DNA of 62,001 bases from the NCBI RefSeq assembly GCF_023806085.1, contig NZ_JAMSLX010000018.1:1-62001 (forward strand). The letters are read 5' to 3'. Positions 17,528 to 25,809 of this stretch are shown in pieces. The notes beneath the pieces were generated by a model that was not told the origin of the DNA, searched no databases, and worked only from the letters and a program-made list of their open reading frames with translations. Both the position numbers and the translations under genes were made by a program. The stretch is from Hephaestia sp. MAHUQ-44 (lineage in GTDB: Bacteria > Pseudomonadota > Alphaproteobacteria > Sphingomonadales > Sphingomonadaceae). Position 1 is the stretch's first letter; every line of letters begins with the position of its first letter.

Positions 17528-18527
17528 TCCGGCCGTGACGGGGCGTGGGCAACCCGCTGCCAACCGAGCGGCTTCGGCCGATGGCGGCCCGATGCCGCTC
17601 GCCGAAGGGATCGACCGTTATGTCGCGCTGATGCGCGAGCAGCGTCCAGTGCCCGGGCAAGCACCTGGCATCGAGACGATCAGGCTGCTCGGCGATCTCT
17701 TCGCGCCACGCTTTGCTCAAGATTATGCGCCCAATGTTCAGCGGCACGACAGCTATATCGCGGCGCCCGGGCGCGAGATCGCGGTGCGCATCTTCGACCC
17801 GGGCGGCGAAGGGCTGCGCCCGGCGCTGTGCTATTTTCATGGCGGCGGCTTCGCGTTCGGCAGCGTCGAGAGTTTCGACATCGTCGGCGCGGGACTGGCC
17901 GAGGCGACCGGCGCGCTGGTGATCAGCGTCCAGTATCGGCGGCTGCCCGAAACCGATTATGCGGGGGCGCAGGCCGATTGCGACGCGGCTTTCGACTGGC
18001 TGGTCCGCAACGCGGCGGTGCTGAACGCCGATCCCGCGCGGCTCGGCGTTGCGGGCGACAGCGCGGGCGCGTTGCTGGCGCTGGCCTGTGCCGCCAATGC
18101 GCGCGATGCGGGTGGGGTGGCGCCGGTCTGCCAGCTCCTGTTCTACGGCACCTTCGCCATGGACCCGCGCCCGGCGCACCACGCGTCGCGCGATCCGCTG
18201 CTGACGCCCGAACGCATCCAGCAATATATCGCGCTGTTCCGTGGGAACGGTGGGCTCGCCCGCGCCCCGGCGCCGATCGATCGGGCGGATCTGTCGGGGT
18301 TGCCGCCGACGCACGTCGTGGCGGCCGAGCACGATCCGCTTTGCGAAGAAGCGACCGCGTTCGTGGCGCGGCTCGACCAGGCGGGAGTCGCGGTGTCGCT
18401 CCAGTCGGCGCGCGGCATGATCCATGGCTTTTTGCGCGCCATCGGTGTGTCCGGCGCGGCGCGCGAGGAACTGCACCGCGCCGCCGCCGCGGTTCGGCCA
18501 TGGCTGTGGCCGGGGGCGAACGCATGA
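17511..18527 (+). CDS. Alpha/beta hydrolase of the HSL (fold-3) family, copy 1
   Basis: An esterase-type hydrolase of about 338 residues. The HGGG oxyanion motif (YFHGGGFAFGS), the nucleophile elbow GVAGDSAGALLAL, a catalytic Asp in AEHDPLCEEA and the His in MIHGFLRA are all present. ATG 17511 has GAGG nearby and overlaps the LLM1 stop, consistent with coupling; ATG 17592 (MPLAEGIDRY) aligns better with the paralogue at 31857 and may be the true start. As with that paralogue, a CMD gene follows, so the HSL-CMD pair is a duplicated module. It probably hydrolyses an ester or lactone intermediate. Confidence 0.87.
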   Translation: MRPWADPAVTGRGQPAANRAASADGGPMPLAEGIDRYVALMREQRPVPGQAPGIETIRLLGDLFAPRFAQDYAPNVQRHDSYIAAPGREIAVRIFDPGGEGLRPALCYFHGGGFAFGSVESFDIVGAGLAEATGALVISVQYRRLPETDYAGAQADCDAAFDWLVRNAAVLNADPARLGVAGDSAGALLALACAANARDAGGVAPVCQLLFYGTFAMDPRPAHHASRDPLLTPERIQQYIALFRGNGGLARAPAPIDRADLSGLPPTHVVAAEHDPLCEEATAFVARLDQAGVAVSLQSARGMIHGFLRAIGVSGAAREELHRAAAAVRPWLWPGANA

Positions 18528-18549
18528 CGACATCCAAAAAGGACATGAT

Positions 18550-18930
18550 GTGAAAAAAGACGATTCGTTCGACCGTGGCCGCGCGATGCGGTTCGACATG
18601 TTCGGTGAGCCCGGCGTGCGCAGCCTCGACGATGCCGACGATTTCCAGGATCCGCTCCAGGATCTCGTTACCCGGCTGTGCTTCGGCGATGTGTGGAGCC
18701 GGCCGGGGCTCGACCGGCGCACGCGTAGCATGCTGACGATCGCGATCCTGGTCGGCCAGGCGCGACCCGATCAACTGCGCAACCACATCAAGGGCGCCAT
18801 CGCCAACGGTGTGACCAAGGACGAGATTCGCGAAATCCTGATGCACGCCACGATTTATGTCGGGCTGCCGGCGGGGTCGGACAGCTGGCGCCACGCGCGC
18901 GAAGCGCTGAAAGAAGCCGATGCTTATTGA
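18550..18930 (+). CDS. CMD-family protein 2
   Basis: A 126-residue carboxymuconolactone decarboxylase-family protein: FGDVWSRPGLDRRTRSMLTI followed by LRNHIKGAIANGVTKDEIRE and YVGLPAGSDSW, the standard fold core. Start at GTG 18550 with AAGGA upstream; no ATG is better placed. It overlaps the RibB-like gene by 11 bp, so the two are translationally coupled. It is closely related to CMD4 at 32795, and both follow an HSL hydrolase. Decarboxylation or hydrolysis of a lactone is inferred. Confidence 0.9.
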   Translation: MKKDDSFDRGRAMRFDMFGEPGVRSLDDADDFQDPLQDLVTRLCFGDVWSRPGLDRRTRSMLTIAILVGQARPDQLRNHIKGAIANGVTKDEIREILMHATIYVGLPAGSDSWRHAREALKEADAY

Positions 18931-20062
18931 TCGGGCTCCCGCGGTCGACGCGCCGCTCGACGGGGCGATCTCGCCGATCGAGGATATCATCGAGGCGGCA
19001 CGCAACGGCCAGCCCTATATTCTGGTCGACGCCGAGGATCGCGAGAACGAAGGCGACATCATCATCCCGGCGCAATTCGCGACGCCGGCGCAGATCAACT
19101 TCATGGCGCGCCACGCTCGCGGGCTGATCTGCCTCGCAATGGCCGAGGAGCGCGCGCGCGAACTGCGCCTGCCGCCGATGGTGGCGGAGAACAATTCGGG
19201 GCACCGCACGGCCTTCACCGTCTCGATCGAAGCGCGCGAGGGTGTCACCACCGGTATCTCGGCGTACGATCGGTCGCACACGATTGCGGTCGCGATCGAT
19301 CCGTCGAAGGGGTGCGACGAGATCGTCTCGCCGGGCCATGTCTTTCCGCTCGTTGCGCGTCCCGGTGGCGTGCTGGTACGCGCCGGGCATACCGAAGCCG
19401 CGGTCGATGTGTCGCGGCTCGCCGGGCTGATTCCGGCGGGGGTGATCTGCGAGATCCTCAACGACGACGGGACGATGGCGCGCCTGCCGCAACTCGTGCA
19501 GTTCGCGCGCACGCACAATATGCCGATCGGCACGATCGCCGACCTGATCAGCTATCGCCGGCGCACCGAACATTGCGTCGAACGCGTTCACGAGGAAGCC
19601 TTCGAGACCGTTTACGGCGAGGACTTCCGGCTCTCGGTGTTCCGCAACCTGATCGACAATGTCGAGCATGTCGCACTGTCACGCGGTCAGGTGGCGCCCG
19701 ATCGCCCGACGTTGGTGCGCATGCACCGACTGGATTTCGTTTCGGATATGCTGAGGCCGCCGACGGCACGGCGCGATTATGTGGCACGCGCGCTCACCCG
19801 GATCGCCGCGAACGACGGGCCCGGCGTGATCGTCTTTATCCGCGACCCGTCGACCAGCGCCATTTCCGAGCGGCGCAGCAACGGCCTGACGCCGACGCGC
19901 GATCAGCGCATCCGCGATTACGGCGTGGGCGCGCAGATCCTGCTCGATCTGGGCGTCAGGGATCTGGTGCTGCTCACCGACAGCGAGGCAAGGCTTTCGG
20001 GGATCGAGGGGTACGGGTTGCGGATCATTGGCAGGGAGGGGCTGGGCGGTGGAGATGATTGA
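18920..20062 (+). CDS. ribB: 3,4-dihydroxy-2-butanone-4-phosphate synthase (RibB) with degenerate RibA-like C-terminus
   Basis: A 380-residue RibBA-like fusion. The N-terminal ~210 residues keep the synthase signatures: [29 protein letters not shown] and [17 protein letters not shown]. It would make the four-carbon precursor of riboflavin from ribulose 5-phosphate. The C-terminal GTP cyclohydrolase II-like half lacks the cysteine-rich zinc motif expected after LVRMHRLDF (no C-x-C-x-C cluster), so GTP cyclohydrolase activity is unlikely. It lies between LLM monooxygenase 1, CMD2 and a flavin reductase, overlapping CMD2 by 11 bp, so it probably boosts flavin supply for the monooxygenases rather than serving housekeeping synthesis. 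Confidence 0.88.
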   Translation: MLIDRAPAVDAPLDGAISPIEDIIEAARNGQPYILVDAEDRENEGDIIIPAQFATPAQINFMARHARGLICLAMAEERARELRLPPMVAENNSGHRTAFTVSIEAREGVTTGISAYDRSHTIAVAIDPSKGCDEIVSPGHVFPLVARPGGVLVRAGHTEAAVDVSRLAGLIPAGVICEILNDDGTMARLPQLVQFARTHNMPIGTIADLISYRRRTEHCVERVHEEAFETVYGEDFRLSVFRNLIDNVEHVALSRGQVAPDRPTLVRMHRLDFVSDMLRPPTARRDYVARALTRIAANDGPGVIVFIRDPSTSAISERRSNGLTPTRDQRIRDYGVGAQILLDLGVRDLVLLTDSEARLSGIEGYGLRIIGREGLGGGDD

Positions 20063-20567
20063 GGCCAAGGCGACGGCGCCGTTCACCGTCGCCGAGCAAC
20101 TGCGCAACGGTCTGCGCCGGCTGGGCAAGGCGGTGGTGGTGATCACCGCCTGGGACGGCGAGCGGCGTTGGGCGATGACCGCCACCGCGGTGAGCGAGCT
20201 GAGCATGGACCCGCCCTCGCTGCTGGTTTGTGTCAACAAGGGGGCGAGCCTCTATGCTCCCCTGATTGCGCGCGCCAATTTCTGCGTGAATATCCTGCGT
20301 GCCGACCAACTCGCCGTATCGCAGGCGTGTAGCGGCGCGGTGAAGGGTGAGGCGCGCTTCGCCAACGGGCGCTGGGGGTCGGGAGCGTGCGGGACACCAC
20401 ATCTGCGCGATGCCCAGGCCAGCTTTTTCTGCGAGCACGAGACCTATATCGAATATGGTACCCACGCGGTGGTGATCGGCGCGGTCAAGGAAGTCGAGTG
20501 CAGCGGCGAGGTCGATCCGCTGATCTATCTTGACGGCGGTTACGCCCGCGCGATGCGGCTGTCGTAG
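20049..20567 (+). CDS. Flavin reductase (HpaC/NAD(P)H:FMN oxidoreductase-like)
   Basis: A 172-residue split-barrel flavin reductase that would supply reduced FMN or FAD to a two-component monooxygenase. Features are the N-terminal LRRLGKAVVVITAWDG, AMTATAVSELSMDPPSLLVC (flavin-binding strand) and ANFCVNILRADQ, and a C-terminal EYGTHAVVIGAVKEV. Start at GTG 20049 because GGAGGGG lies at normal distance, giving a 14-bp overlap with the RibB-like gene; ATG 20055 is also possible. In the same operon as LLM1 it is the natural partner of that enzyme, and could also serve LLM2. Confidence 0.92.
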   Translation: MEMIEAKATAPFTVAEQLRNGLRRLGKAVVVITAWDGERRWAMTATAVSELSMDPPSLLVCVNKGASLYAPLIARANFCVNILRADQLAVSQACSGAVKGEARFANGRWGSGACGTPHLRDAQASFFCEHETYIEYGTHAVVIGAVKEVECSGEVDPLIYLDGGYARAMRLS

Positions 20568-21941
20568 ATGAGCGAAACCCAGGCCCTTCTCGCACAGATC
20601 GATCATGCCTGCCGACGCCTCAAGATGGCGCAATCGACGTTCGGCCGACTGGCGGTGAACGATGGGAAACTGGTGCAGCGGTTGCAGCAGGGCGGGCGCG
20701 TGACGATGCAGACGATGGAGCGCGTGCATCGCTTTATCGAGGCGCAGGACGGCGCGTCGGCGAACGCGTTGCGATCGGGCATTCTGGGGCTGCGCGCCGC
20801 GCCGTCGCCGGCGCACAATTTCCGTTTTTACGACAACCGCCAGAAATATCTGATGTTCGTCAACACGACGAACGAGAAGCAGATCATCGCCGATCGCGCG
20901 CTACAGGAGATGGCGGGGACGCAGCCGGTGCCGCCGGCGATCCGGCTGTTCGATGGCGGGGCCGGCGACGGCACCGCGCTCGCGCGGATCATGCGTGGCC
21001 TGCACCGGCGGCATCCCTGGGTGCCGTTCTACGTCGTCGCCAAGGAAATCAGCGCGGAGAATATCCGCATGACTCTCGAGAAAATGCCCGATCGCCTGCG
21101 CGAGCACGCCGGCACGGTGCTGGTTCTCACCAACCTCAAATATTGCGAGGCGCCCACCTTGCAGCCCGAGACGCCGAGCGGGGCGAGTGCGATGGTGTGG
21201 CACGAGGTCGCGCTCGACGGCAACAGCGCGGGCGAGTTCGAGGAGCAGATCACCGCGCTCGAACCCTTTATCGCGCGCCACTGGCAGGCGAGCATCGCCA
21301 GTTCGAGCGGCAACCCCGTCTACAAGACGCCGGTGGTGCTGGTGATCTATCGCCGCGACCATGGCTTCATGCTCGATCCGATCGTTCCGCGTCGCGGCTA
21401 TGCCAAAGCGGATTTCGATTTCGCCTTGCTGTCACAGCCCTATCGTGCGCACGCGCCGATCGAGTTCAAGGCGTCGCGCGTCGTCGCGCCGCTGGTCCGG
21501 GCATTGCGCGCGAACGGCAAGATGATGGGCGTCCACAGCCACGGGAACGATCCGGGGATGGAGATCATCCGCTCGATCTGGCCCGAGGAAGACCCATTCC
21601 AGACCGACCGCGGCACCATCATGGAGGCCGTGAAGCAGGATCTGGGCCTGGCCGCGCGCGATTATCACTTTCACGACCTGCCCGATTCCGAAGCGCTGTT
21701 CCGCTACGACGTCCGGACGTTGCCGACCGAGGTCGACGCGAGCACGCCGATCGGGAGCTCGACGCTGTTCGCGGCGTGGAACGCGGCGAGCTATGTCGCC
21801 CAGATCGAGGATGGCCGCTTCGCCCGGGCGCTGTCCAACGACCATTATCTCGAAGCGACGCGCGCGGTGCTGCAACGCCATCGCGGCCTGTGGTTCAACG
21901 ACGAACTCTATCTGATCTCGCGGCGCGCGCGGCTCGCTTGA
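20568..21941 (+). CDS. SAM-binding methyltransferase-like protein with N-terminal HTH-like segment
   Basis: A 457-residue protein. Residues 128-137 (FDGGAGDGTA) form a SAM-binding motif I. The N-terminal 21-46 stretch (AQSTFGRLAVNDGKLVQRL and following) reads like a small helix-turn-helix. The remainder includes LVLTNLKYCEA, then VWHEVALDGNSAGEF and repeated YFHD-like acidic turns. I cannot assign a methyl acceptor. It starts at an ATG immediately after the flavin reductase stop and ends the large operon. It may methylate a pathway compound, or act as a regulator with a methyltransferase fold. Confidence 0.75.
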   Translation: MSETQALLAQIDHACRRLKMAQSTFGRLAVNDGKLVQRLQQGGRVTMQTMERVHRFIEAQDGASANALRSGILGLRAAPSPAHNFRFYDNRQKYLMFVNTTNEKQIIADRALQEMAGTQPVPPAIRLFDGGAGDGTALARIMRGLHRRHPWVPFYVVAKEISAENIRMTLEKMPDRLREHAGTVLVLTNLKYCEAPTLQPETPSGASAMVWHEVALDGNSAGEFEEQITALEPFIARHWQASIASSSGNPVYKTPVVLVIYRRDHGFMLDPIVPRRGYAKADFDFALLSQPYRAHAPIEFKASRVVAPLVRALRANGKMMGVHSHGNDPGMEIIRSIWPEEDPFQTDRGTIMEAVKQDLGLAARDYHFHDLPDSEALFRYDVRTLPTEVDASTPIGSSTLFAAWNAASYVAQIEDGRFARALSNDHYLEATRAVLQRHRGLWFNDELYLISRRARLA

Positions 21942-21992
21942 GCTTCCCGGTTGCGTAGCCCCGATATACGTTCCGGGGGTACGGCGGCTGGA

Positions 21993-22988
21993 TCAGGCCG
22001 GGGTCAGCGCGGGCAGGAACGCCTTCAGATCCGATTGCGGCCGCGCACCGAAATGGCTGATCACCTCGCCCGCGGCCGCGCAGCCGAGCCGACCGCATTC
22101 CGCCAGCGTATAGCCGCGGCTGAGGCCGTAGAGCACGCCCGCGGCGTAGAGATCGCCCGCGCCGGTGGTGTCGACCACGGTCGCCACCGCCGATGAGGGC
22201 ACCTCGACCGTGCCCTCGGGGCCGATCAGCAGCGCGCCCGCGGCGCCGCGCGTCACCGTGACGATCTCGACGTGGTCGGCGGCGCGCCGTGCGGCCTCGA
22301 TCACGTCGTCGACGCCGTAGAGCGCGCGGATTTCGTCCTCGTTGGCGAACAGGATATCGATATGGCCGTCGATCAACTCAAGAAATTCGCCATGGTGCCG
22401 GTCGACGCAGAAGCTGTCGGACAGCGTGAGCGCGACCTTGCGGCCGGCCGCGCGCGCCGCGGCAGCCGCCTTGCGGAATGCCGCTTTGGCGGGCGGCTGA
22501 TCGAACAGATAGCCTTCGAGATAGAGGATCGCCGCGGAGGCGATGAGCGCTTCGTCGATATCGTCCTCGTCGAGGCCCGTGCACGCGCCGAGATAGGTGC
22601 TCATCGTGCGTTCGGCATCGGGCGTGACCGCGATCAGGCAGCGCGCGGTGGCGGCACCGCTCCGGGTCGAAGGCGTGTCGAAGGCGACGCCAAGCGAGCG
22701 CAGGTCGTGGCGGTAGATATCACCCAGCGTGTCGTCGCGGACCTTGCCGATGAACGCGCCACGTCCGCCGAACGCAGCGACACCGGCGATGGTGTTGCCG
22801 GCCGAGCCGCCCGACACCTCGACGCCTGCGCCCATCGCTTCGTACAGTTGCTGCGCGCTGGCCTCGTCGATCAGCGCCATGCCGCCTTTGACCATGCCGT
22901 GCGCGGCGAGGAAGCCATCGGTGGTGTTGGCGAGAACGTCCACGATGGCGTTGCCGATGGCGAGCACGTCGAACTCAGCGGGCTGCAT
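21993..22988 (-). CDS. PfkB-family kinase (adenosine kinase-like)
   Basis: A 331-residue ribokinase-fold sugar or nucleoside kinase. The family signatures are DVLAIGNAIVDVLA with SGGSAGNTIAGVAAFGG (N-terminal) and DTTGAGDLYAAG (C-terminal anion hole and catalytic Asp). Among sphingomonads such proteins are usually called adenosine kinase. Start at ATG 22988 after GAGGAA. It converges with the methyltransferase and diverges from the zinc-ribbon gene. If it is adenosine kinase it could recycle adenosine from S-adenosylhomocysteine (with AhcY at the window end), but it may simply be core metabolism. Confidence 0.85.
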   Translation of the reverse strand: MQPAEFDVLAIGNAIVDVLANTTDGFLAAHGMVKGGMALIDEASAQQLYEAMGAGVEVSGGSAGNTIAGVAAFGGRGAFIGKVRDDTLGDIYRHDLRSLGVAFDTPSTRSGAATARCLIAVTPDAERTMSTYLGACTGLDEDDIDEALIASAAILYLEGYLFDQPPAKAAFRKAAAAARAAGRKVALTLSDSFCVDRHHGEFLELIDGHIDILFANEDEIRALYGVDDVIEAARRAADHVEIVTVTRGAAGALLIGPEGTVEVPSSAVATVVDTTGAGDLYAAGVLYGLSRGYTLAECGRLGCAAAGEVISHFGARPQSDLKAFLPALTPA

Positions 22989-23067
22989 GAAACTTCCTCT
23001 CGGGGGATGGGCCGCGCGATAGCAGGAAAGGCAAAGGCGGCTTGTGTCTGGCTGTGCGTTATATAAA

Positions 23068-23084
23068 GACGAATGACATTCGGC
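23068..23084. promoter_or_regulatory. Candidate operator A (PfkB / zinc-ribbon divergent promoter)
   Basis: GACGAATG-A-CATTCGGC, with perfect six-base arms CGAATG/CATTCG around one base. One of the two best sites in the window. It lies 30 bp before the zinc-ribbon GTG start. Confidence 0.65.
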
Positions 23085-23113
23085 AAGATGCATGTGTGAC
23101 AGGGAGGTGGACG

Positions 23114-23353
23114 GTGGGAACGATCGCGGCACGGCCGATCGAAACGGCGCGGGAAGACGTGGTGTGCCCCTTCTGCGCGGCGCCCTGGACCGAGGCGATG
23201 TTCGCGATGCTCGACCGCGCTACGCTGGCATCGGGCTGTGCCTGTTGCGGCGGAACAGTGGCGGCCCATCCGGCGCCGACCCCCGTGCCGACCGAGGGCA
23301 TCAATTGCGCGGCCTGTGGCCGTGAAATCTATCGCGCGGTGGGGCAGGCATGA
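23114..23353 (+). CDS. Small cysteine-rich zinc-ribbon-like protein
   Basis: A 79-residue protein. Three Cys clusters are visible: VVCPFCAAP (CxxC), GCACCGG (CxCC) and INCAACGRE (CxxC), enough for one or two zinc sites. No enzyme family is recognised. Start at GTG 23114 after GGGAGG, six bases away. It overlaps the amidohydrolase start by four bases, so the two are coupled, and it sits immediately after operator A. It may be a metal chaperone, an oligomerisation module or a small binding partner for the amidohydrolase. Confidence 0.7.
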   Translation: MGTIAARPIETAREDVVCPFCAAPWTEAMFAMLDRATLASGCACCGGTVAAHPAPTPVPTEGINCAACGREIYRAVGQA

Positions 23354-24228
23354 TGAAGGGCACCGCTTTCGACATCATCGATGCGCAGATCCACCAGCCC
23401 GCGCCGCCGTTGCCGCTCGACGATGCGGTCGATGATGCGACCAAGCTGCTGCTCAACGTCGAGATCGCCCGCGAGGCGATGGACAGCGTCGGCGTCGACG
23501 CGGCGCTGGTCGTGGCGGCGTTACCGTATATCGATGCGTGCGTGTCGCGCTATCCGGGGCGGTTCATTGGGGTCGAGACGTTTGCCGCGACCGGTGATGA
23601 TCTGGCGCGGGCGGTCGAACGCGCGCGCGGCGATGCGCGGCTGGTCGCGGGACGGCTGCTCGTCACCGATTTTCGCACCACCGAATTGTCGCCGGCCTTC
23701 ACGCAGGGCGGGATGGATGCCGGGTTCGCCGCGGCGGCGGCGGTGGGGTTGCCGCTGTTCCTCTCGACACACGGCCAGGCTGCGGCGATGCGGCCGGTGA
23801 TCGAGCGGCATCCCGCGTTGACGGTCATCATCGACCATCTCGGCGTGAGCCAGCATCCGGTGTCGCCGGCGCGCGCTGATGTGTGGGATCGGCTCGATGG
23901 GCTGCTGGGGCTGGCCGAATACGGTCATGTCCATGTCAAGCTGTGCGGTGCGCCGCTGCTGTCGGCCGAGGCCTATCCCTTCGCGGATACATGGCCCCAA
24001 CTCCAGCGCGTGATCGCGGCTTTCGGGCCCGAGCGGCTGATGTGGGCGAGCGACTATACGCGGCTGCGCATGGCGCAGGCAGGCGGCCCCACGCGCAACC
24101 GCGGCTGCCTCTATGCCGAGACGCTGTTCATGTTGCTCCACGATAGCGCGCTCGATCGCGCCGCGAAGGAGGCCATTCTTGGTGGTACGCTCAAGCGTGT
24201 GCTCAACTGGTCTCCGCCGCGCCGTTGA
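23350..24228 (+). CDS. Amidohydrolase-2 family protein with variant QxH metal motif
   Basis: A 292-residue TIM-barrel hydrolase. Core signatures are VIIDHLGVSQHP in the centre and RLMWASDYTRLRMAQAGG at the C-terminus. The first metal motif, normally HxH, reads DAQIHQP, so the first His is Gln. It overlaps the zinc-ribbon gene by four bases and so is translated with it. In this superfamily, LigI-type lactonases can act without a tightly bound metal, which may fit. It is more distant from the other amidohydrolases in this window and could handle a different intermediate. Confidence 0.87.
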   Translation: MMKGTAFDIIDAQIHQPAPPLPLDDAVDDATKLLLNVEIAREAMDSVGVDAALVVAALPYIDACVSRYPGRFIGVETFAATGDDLARAVERARGDARLVAGRLLVTDFRTTELSPAFTQGGMDAGFAAAAAVGLPLFLSTHGQAAAMRPVIERHPALTVIIDHLGVSQHPVSPARADVWDRLDGLLGLAEYGHVHVKLCGAPLLSAEAYPFADTWPQLQRVIAAFGPERLMWASDYTRLRMAQAGGPTRNRGCLYAETLFMLLHDSALDRAAKEAILGGTLKRVLNWSPPRR

Positions 24229-24231
24229 GGC

Positions 24232-25572
24232 TCAGTGCCCCGCCGTGCGACTGGCGGGGTCGATCCGGACGCGCGTCAGCAGGATCCAGATGATGATGCC
24301 GGCGCACGCCAGCGGCGCTGCGAGCAGGAAGAAATAGCCGATCGCGCCGAGTTGATAGGTGAGCGCCAGCGCGCCGTACATCGGCCCGACGATCGACGCG
24401 CTGCGCCCGGCGCCATAGGCCCAGCCGACGCCGGTGGCGCGCATCCGCGTGGGGTAGAGTACCGAGGCGATCGAGGCGAGGCCGGCGTGCGCGGCATGTT
24501 GCGCGGCGGCGTTGATCGCCAGCGCGACGAACATCGCCAGGGTCGGCGCGAAGATTCCCATCCCCAGGGCGGCAAATGCCGCGATGATGAAATAGGTCGG
24601 CACGATCGCCTTGAAGCCGAACCGGTCGATCATCATCCCGATCGTCACCATTCCGAGCGCGCCGAAGATGGTGCCGAGCGCGGTGGTGATCGCGATCTCG
24701 CTCCAGTCGAGTCCGATCACGTCGTGGAAAACGGTGGTCTTCCACATCGCGGCGCTGATGAAGCCGAAGCTGCTGATGAAGGCGAGCCATAGCAATATTG
24801 TCGGTAGCGCGAGGCCTGGCGCGAACAATTCCTTCACCAGCGCGACGCTGCTGCGCCGCCGCTCGACCACGGCGGGGGGCACGACCGTGACGGGTTCGTC
24901 CTCGGGCATCAGCGCGGCGATCATCGCCTGCAGCCGGGGATCGCCGGGGTTGCGCGCGGCCATGAACTTGGGTGATTCGGGCAGGAAGCGATAGATGAAG
25001 GGCAGCAGCAGCAACGGCATGCCGGTGCCGAGCCAGAAGGCGACGTGCCAGCCGAATGGTTCGAGCAGGAAAGCCTGCATCGCCGAGCCGAGCAGCGCGC
25101 CGGGCATCGAGCCCGCGAGCACGATCGTCACCATCGTCGCGCGCTGGCGGGCCGGTGCGAGCTCGGAGGCAAGCGCGACCATGTTGGCGATCACCGCGCT
25201 GGCGAACATACCGGTGAGCAACCGGCATATCGCGAGCGCAGGCAGGTTGGTGGTGAAGATCGTGACGAAGCAACTCGCCGAGACCGCGAGCAGGCACATC
25301 ATCAGCAGCTTGCGTCGCCCGATCTGGTCGGCGATCGGCGCGATGAAATAGGCGCCGAGCACCATGCCCACCTGCTGCATCGACAGCACCCAGGTGAGCG
25401 AGGTGCGCGGCACGCCGAAATCGTCGGACAATTTGGGGAGCACCCAGCTCAGCACACCGAGATCGAAGCCGTCGACCAGCATGGTCAGCGCGCCGATCAG
25501 CATGACCCGGATGTGGAAGGGGCGGAATTTTACGCTGTCGAGAAAGCTGTCCAGCTCAACCGTTCGGGCCAC
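24232..25572 (-). CDS. MFS transporter 2 (AAHS-like)
   Basis: An inner-membrane carrier of 446 residues with about twelve helices; it has the same N-terminal DSFLDSVKFRPFH segment and VDGFDLGVLSWVLPKLSDDF helix-1 motif as MFS1, plus APIADQIGRRKLL in loop 2. It lies three bases after the convergent amidohydrolase stop. It is divergent from the SMP-30/LLM2 operon. Probably an aromatic-acid symporter for the second branch of the pathway. Confidence 0.9.
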   Translation of the reverse strand: MARTVELDSFLDSVKFRPFHIRVMLIGALTMLVDGFDLGVLSWVLPKLSDDFGVPRTSLTWVLSMQQVGMVLGAYFIAPIADQIGRRKLLMMCLLAVSASCFVTIFTTNLPALAICRLLTGMFASAVIANMVALASELAPARQRATMVTIVLAGSMPGALLGSAMQAFLLEPFGWHVAFWLGTGMPLLLLPFIYRFLPESPKFMAARNPGDPRLQAMIAALMPEDEPVTVVPPAVVERRRSSVALVKELFAPGLALPTILLWLAFISSFGFISAAMWKTTVFHDVIGLDWSEIAITTALGTIFGALGMVTIGMMIDRFGFKAIVPTYFIIAAFAALGMGIFAPTLAMFVALAINAAAQHAAHAGLASIASVLYPTRMRATGVGWAYGAGRSASIVGPMYGALALTYQLGAIGYFFLLAAPLACAGIIIWILLTRVRIDPASRTAGH

Positions 25573-25635
25573 AGCGCCATCCTCCCGTCATTTTTGGACG
25601 GTGCCCGGACCGAACAAGCCGCCGCGTGTATAAAA

Positions 25636-25651
25636 TATAAGCCTGGCTGTC
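25636..25651. promoter_or_regulatory. Candidate motif B (MFS2 promoter)
   Basis: TATAAGCCTGGCTGTC, the reverse-oriented motif B. It is one of two in this divergent spacer. Confidence 0.45.
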
Positions 25652-25739
25652 TGTCAACGGCGCCGAACCCTCGTTCGGAGCAGCTCGCAGCCATGGTGTG
25701 GCGCTTCATATCCTGTCTTCACAGTATCAGCAATGCTGT

Positions 25740-25755
25740 TATAAGGCTGGCTGAC
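25740..25755. promoter_or_regulatory. Candidate motif B (SMP-30 promoter)
   Basis: TATAAGGCTGGCTGAC, a close match to the site 104 bp upstream. A small palindrome CAGCA-A-TGCTG lies at about 25729-25739. Confidence 0.45.
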
Positions 25756-25809
25756 ACTAAGGTGCGGTCGATGGTCGAAAACCGCGCGAGAGAGAGGAAG
25801 TCAGGGACG

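Noticed and set aside
21955..21985. CCCCGATATACGTTCCGGGGG as a terminator between the methyltransferase and PfkB genes
   Set aside because: It has only a four- or five-base GC stem and no T run, so it is too weak to list as a terminator.
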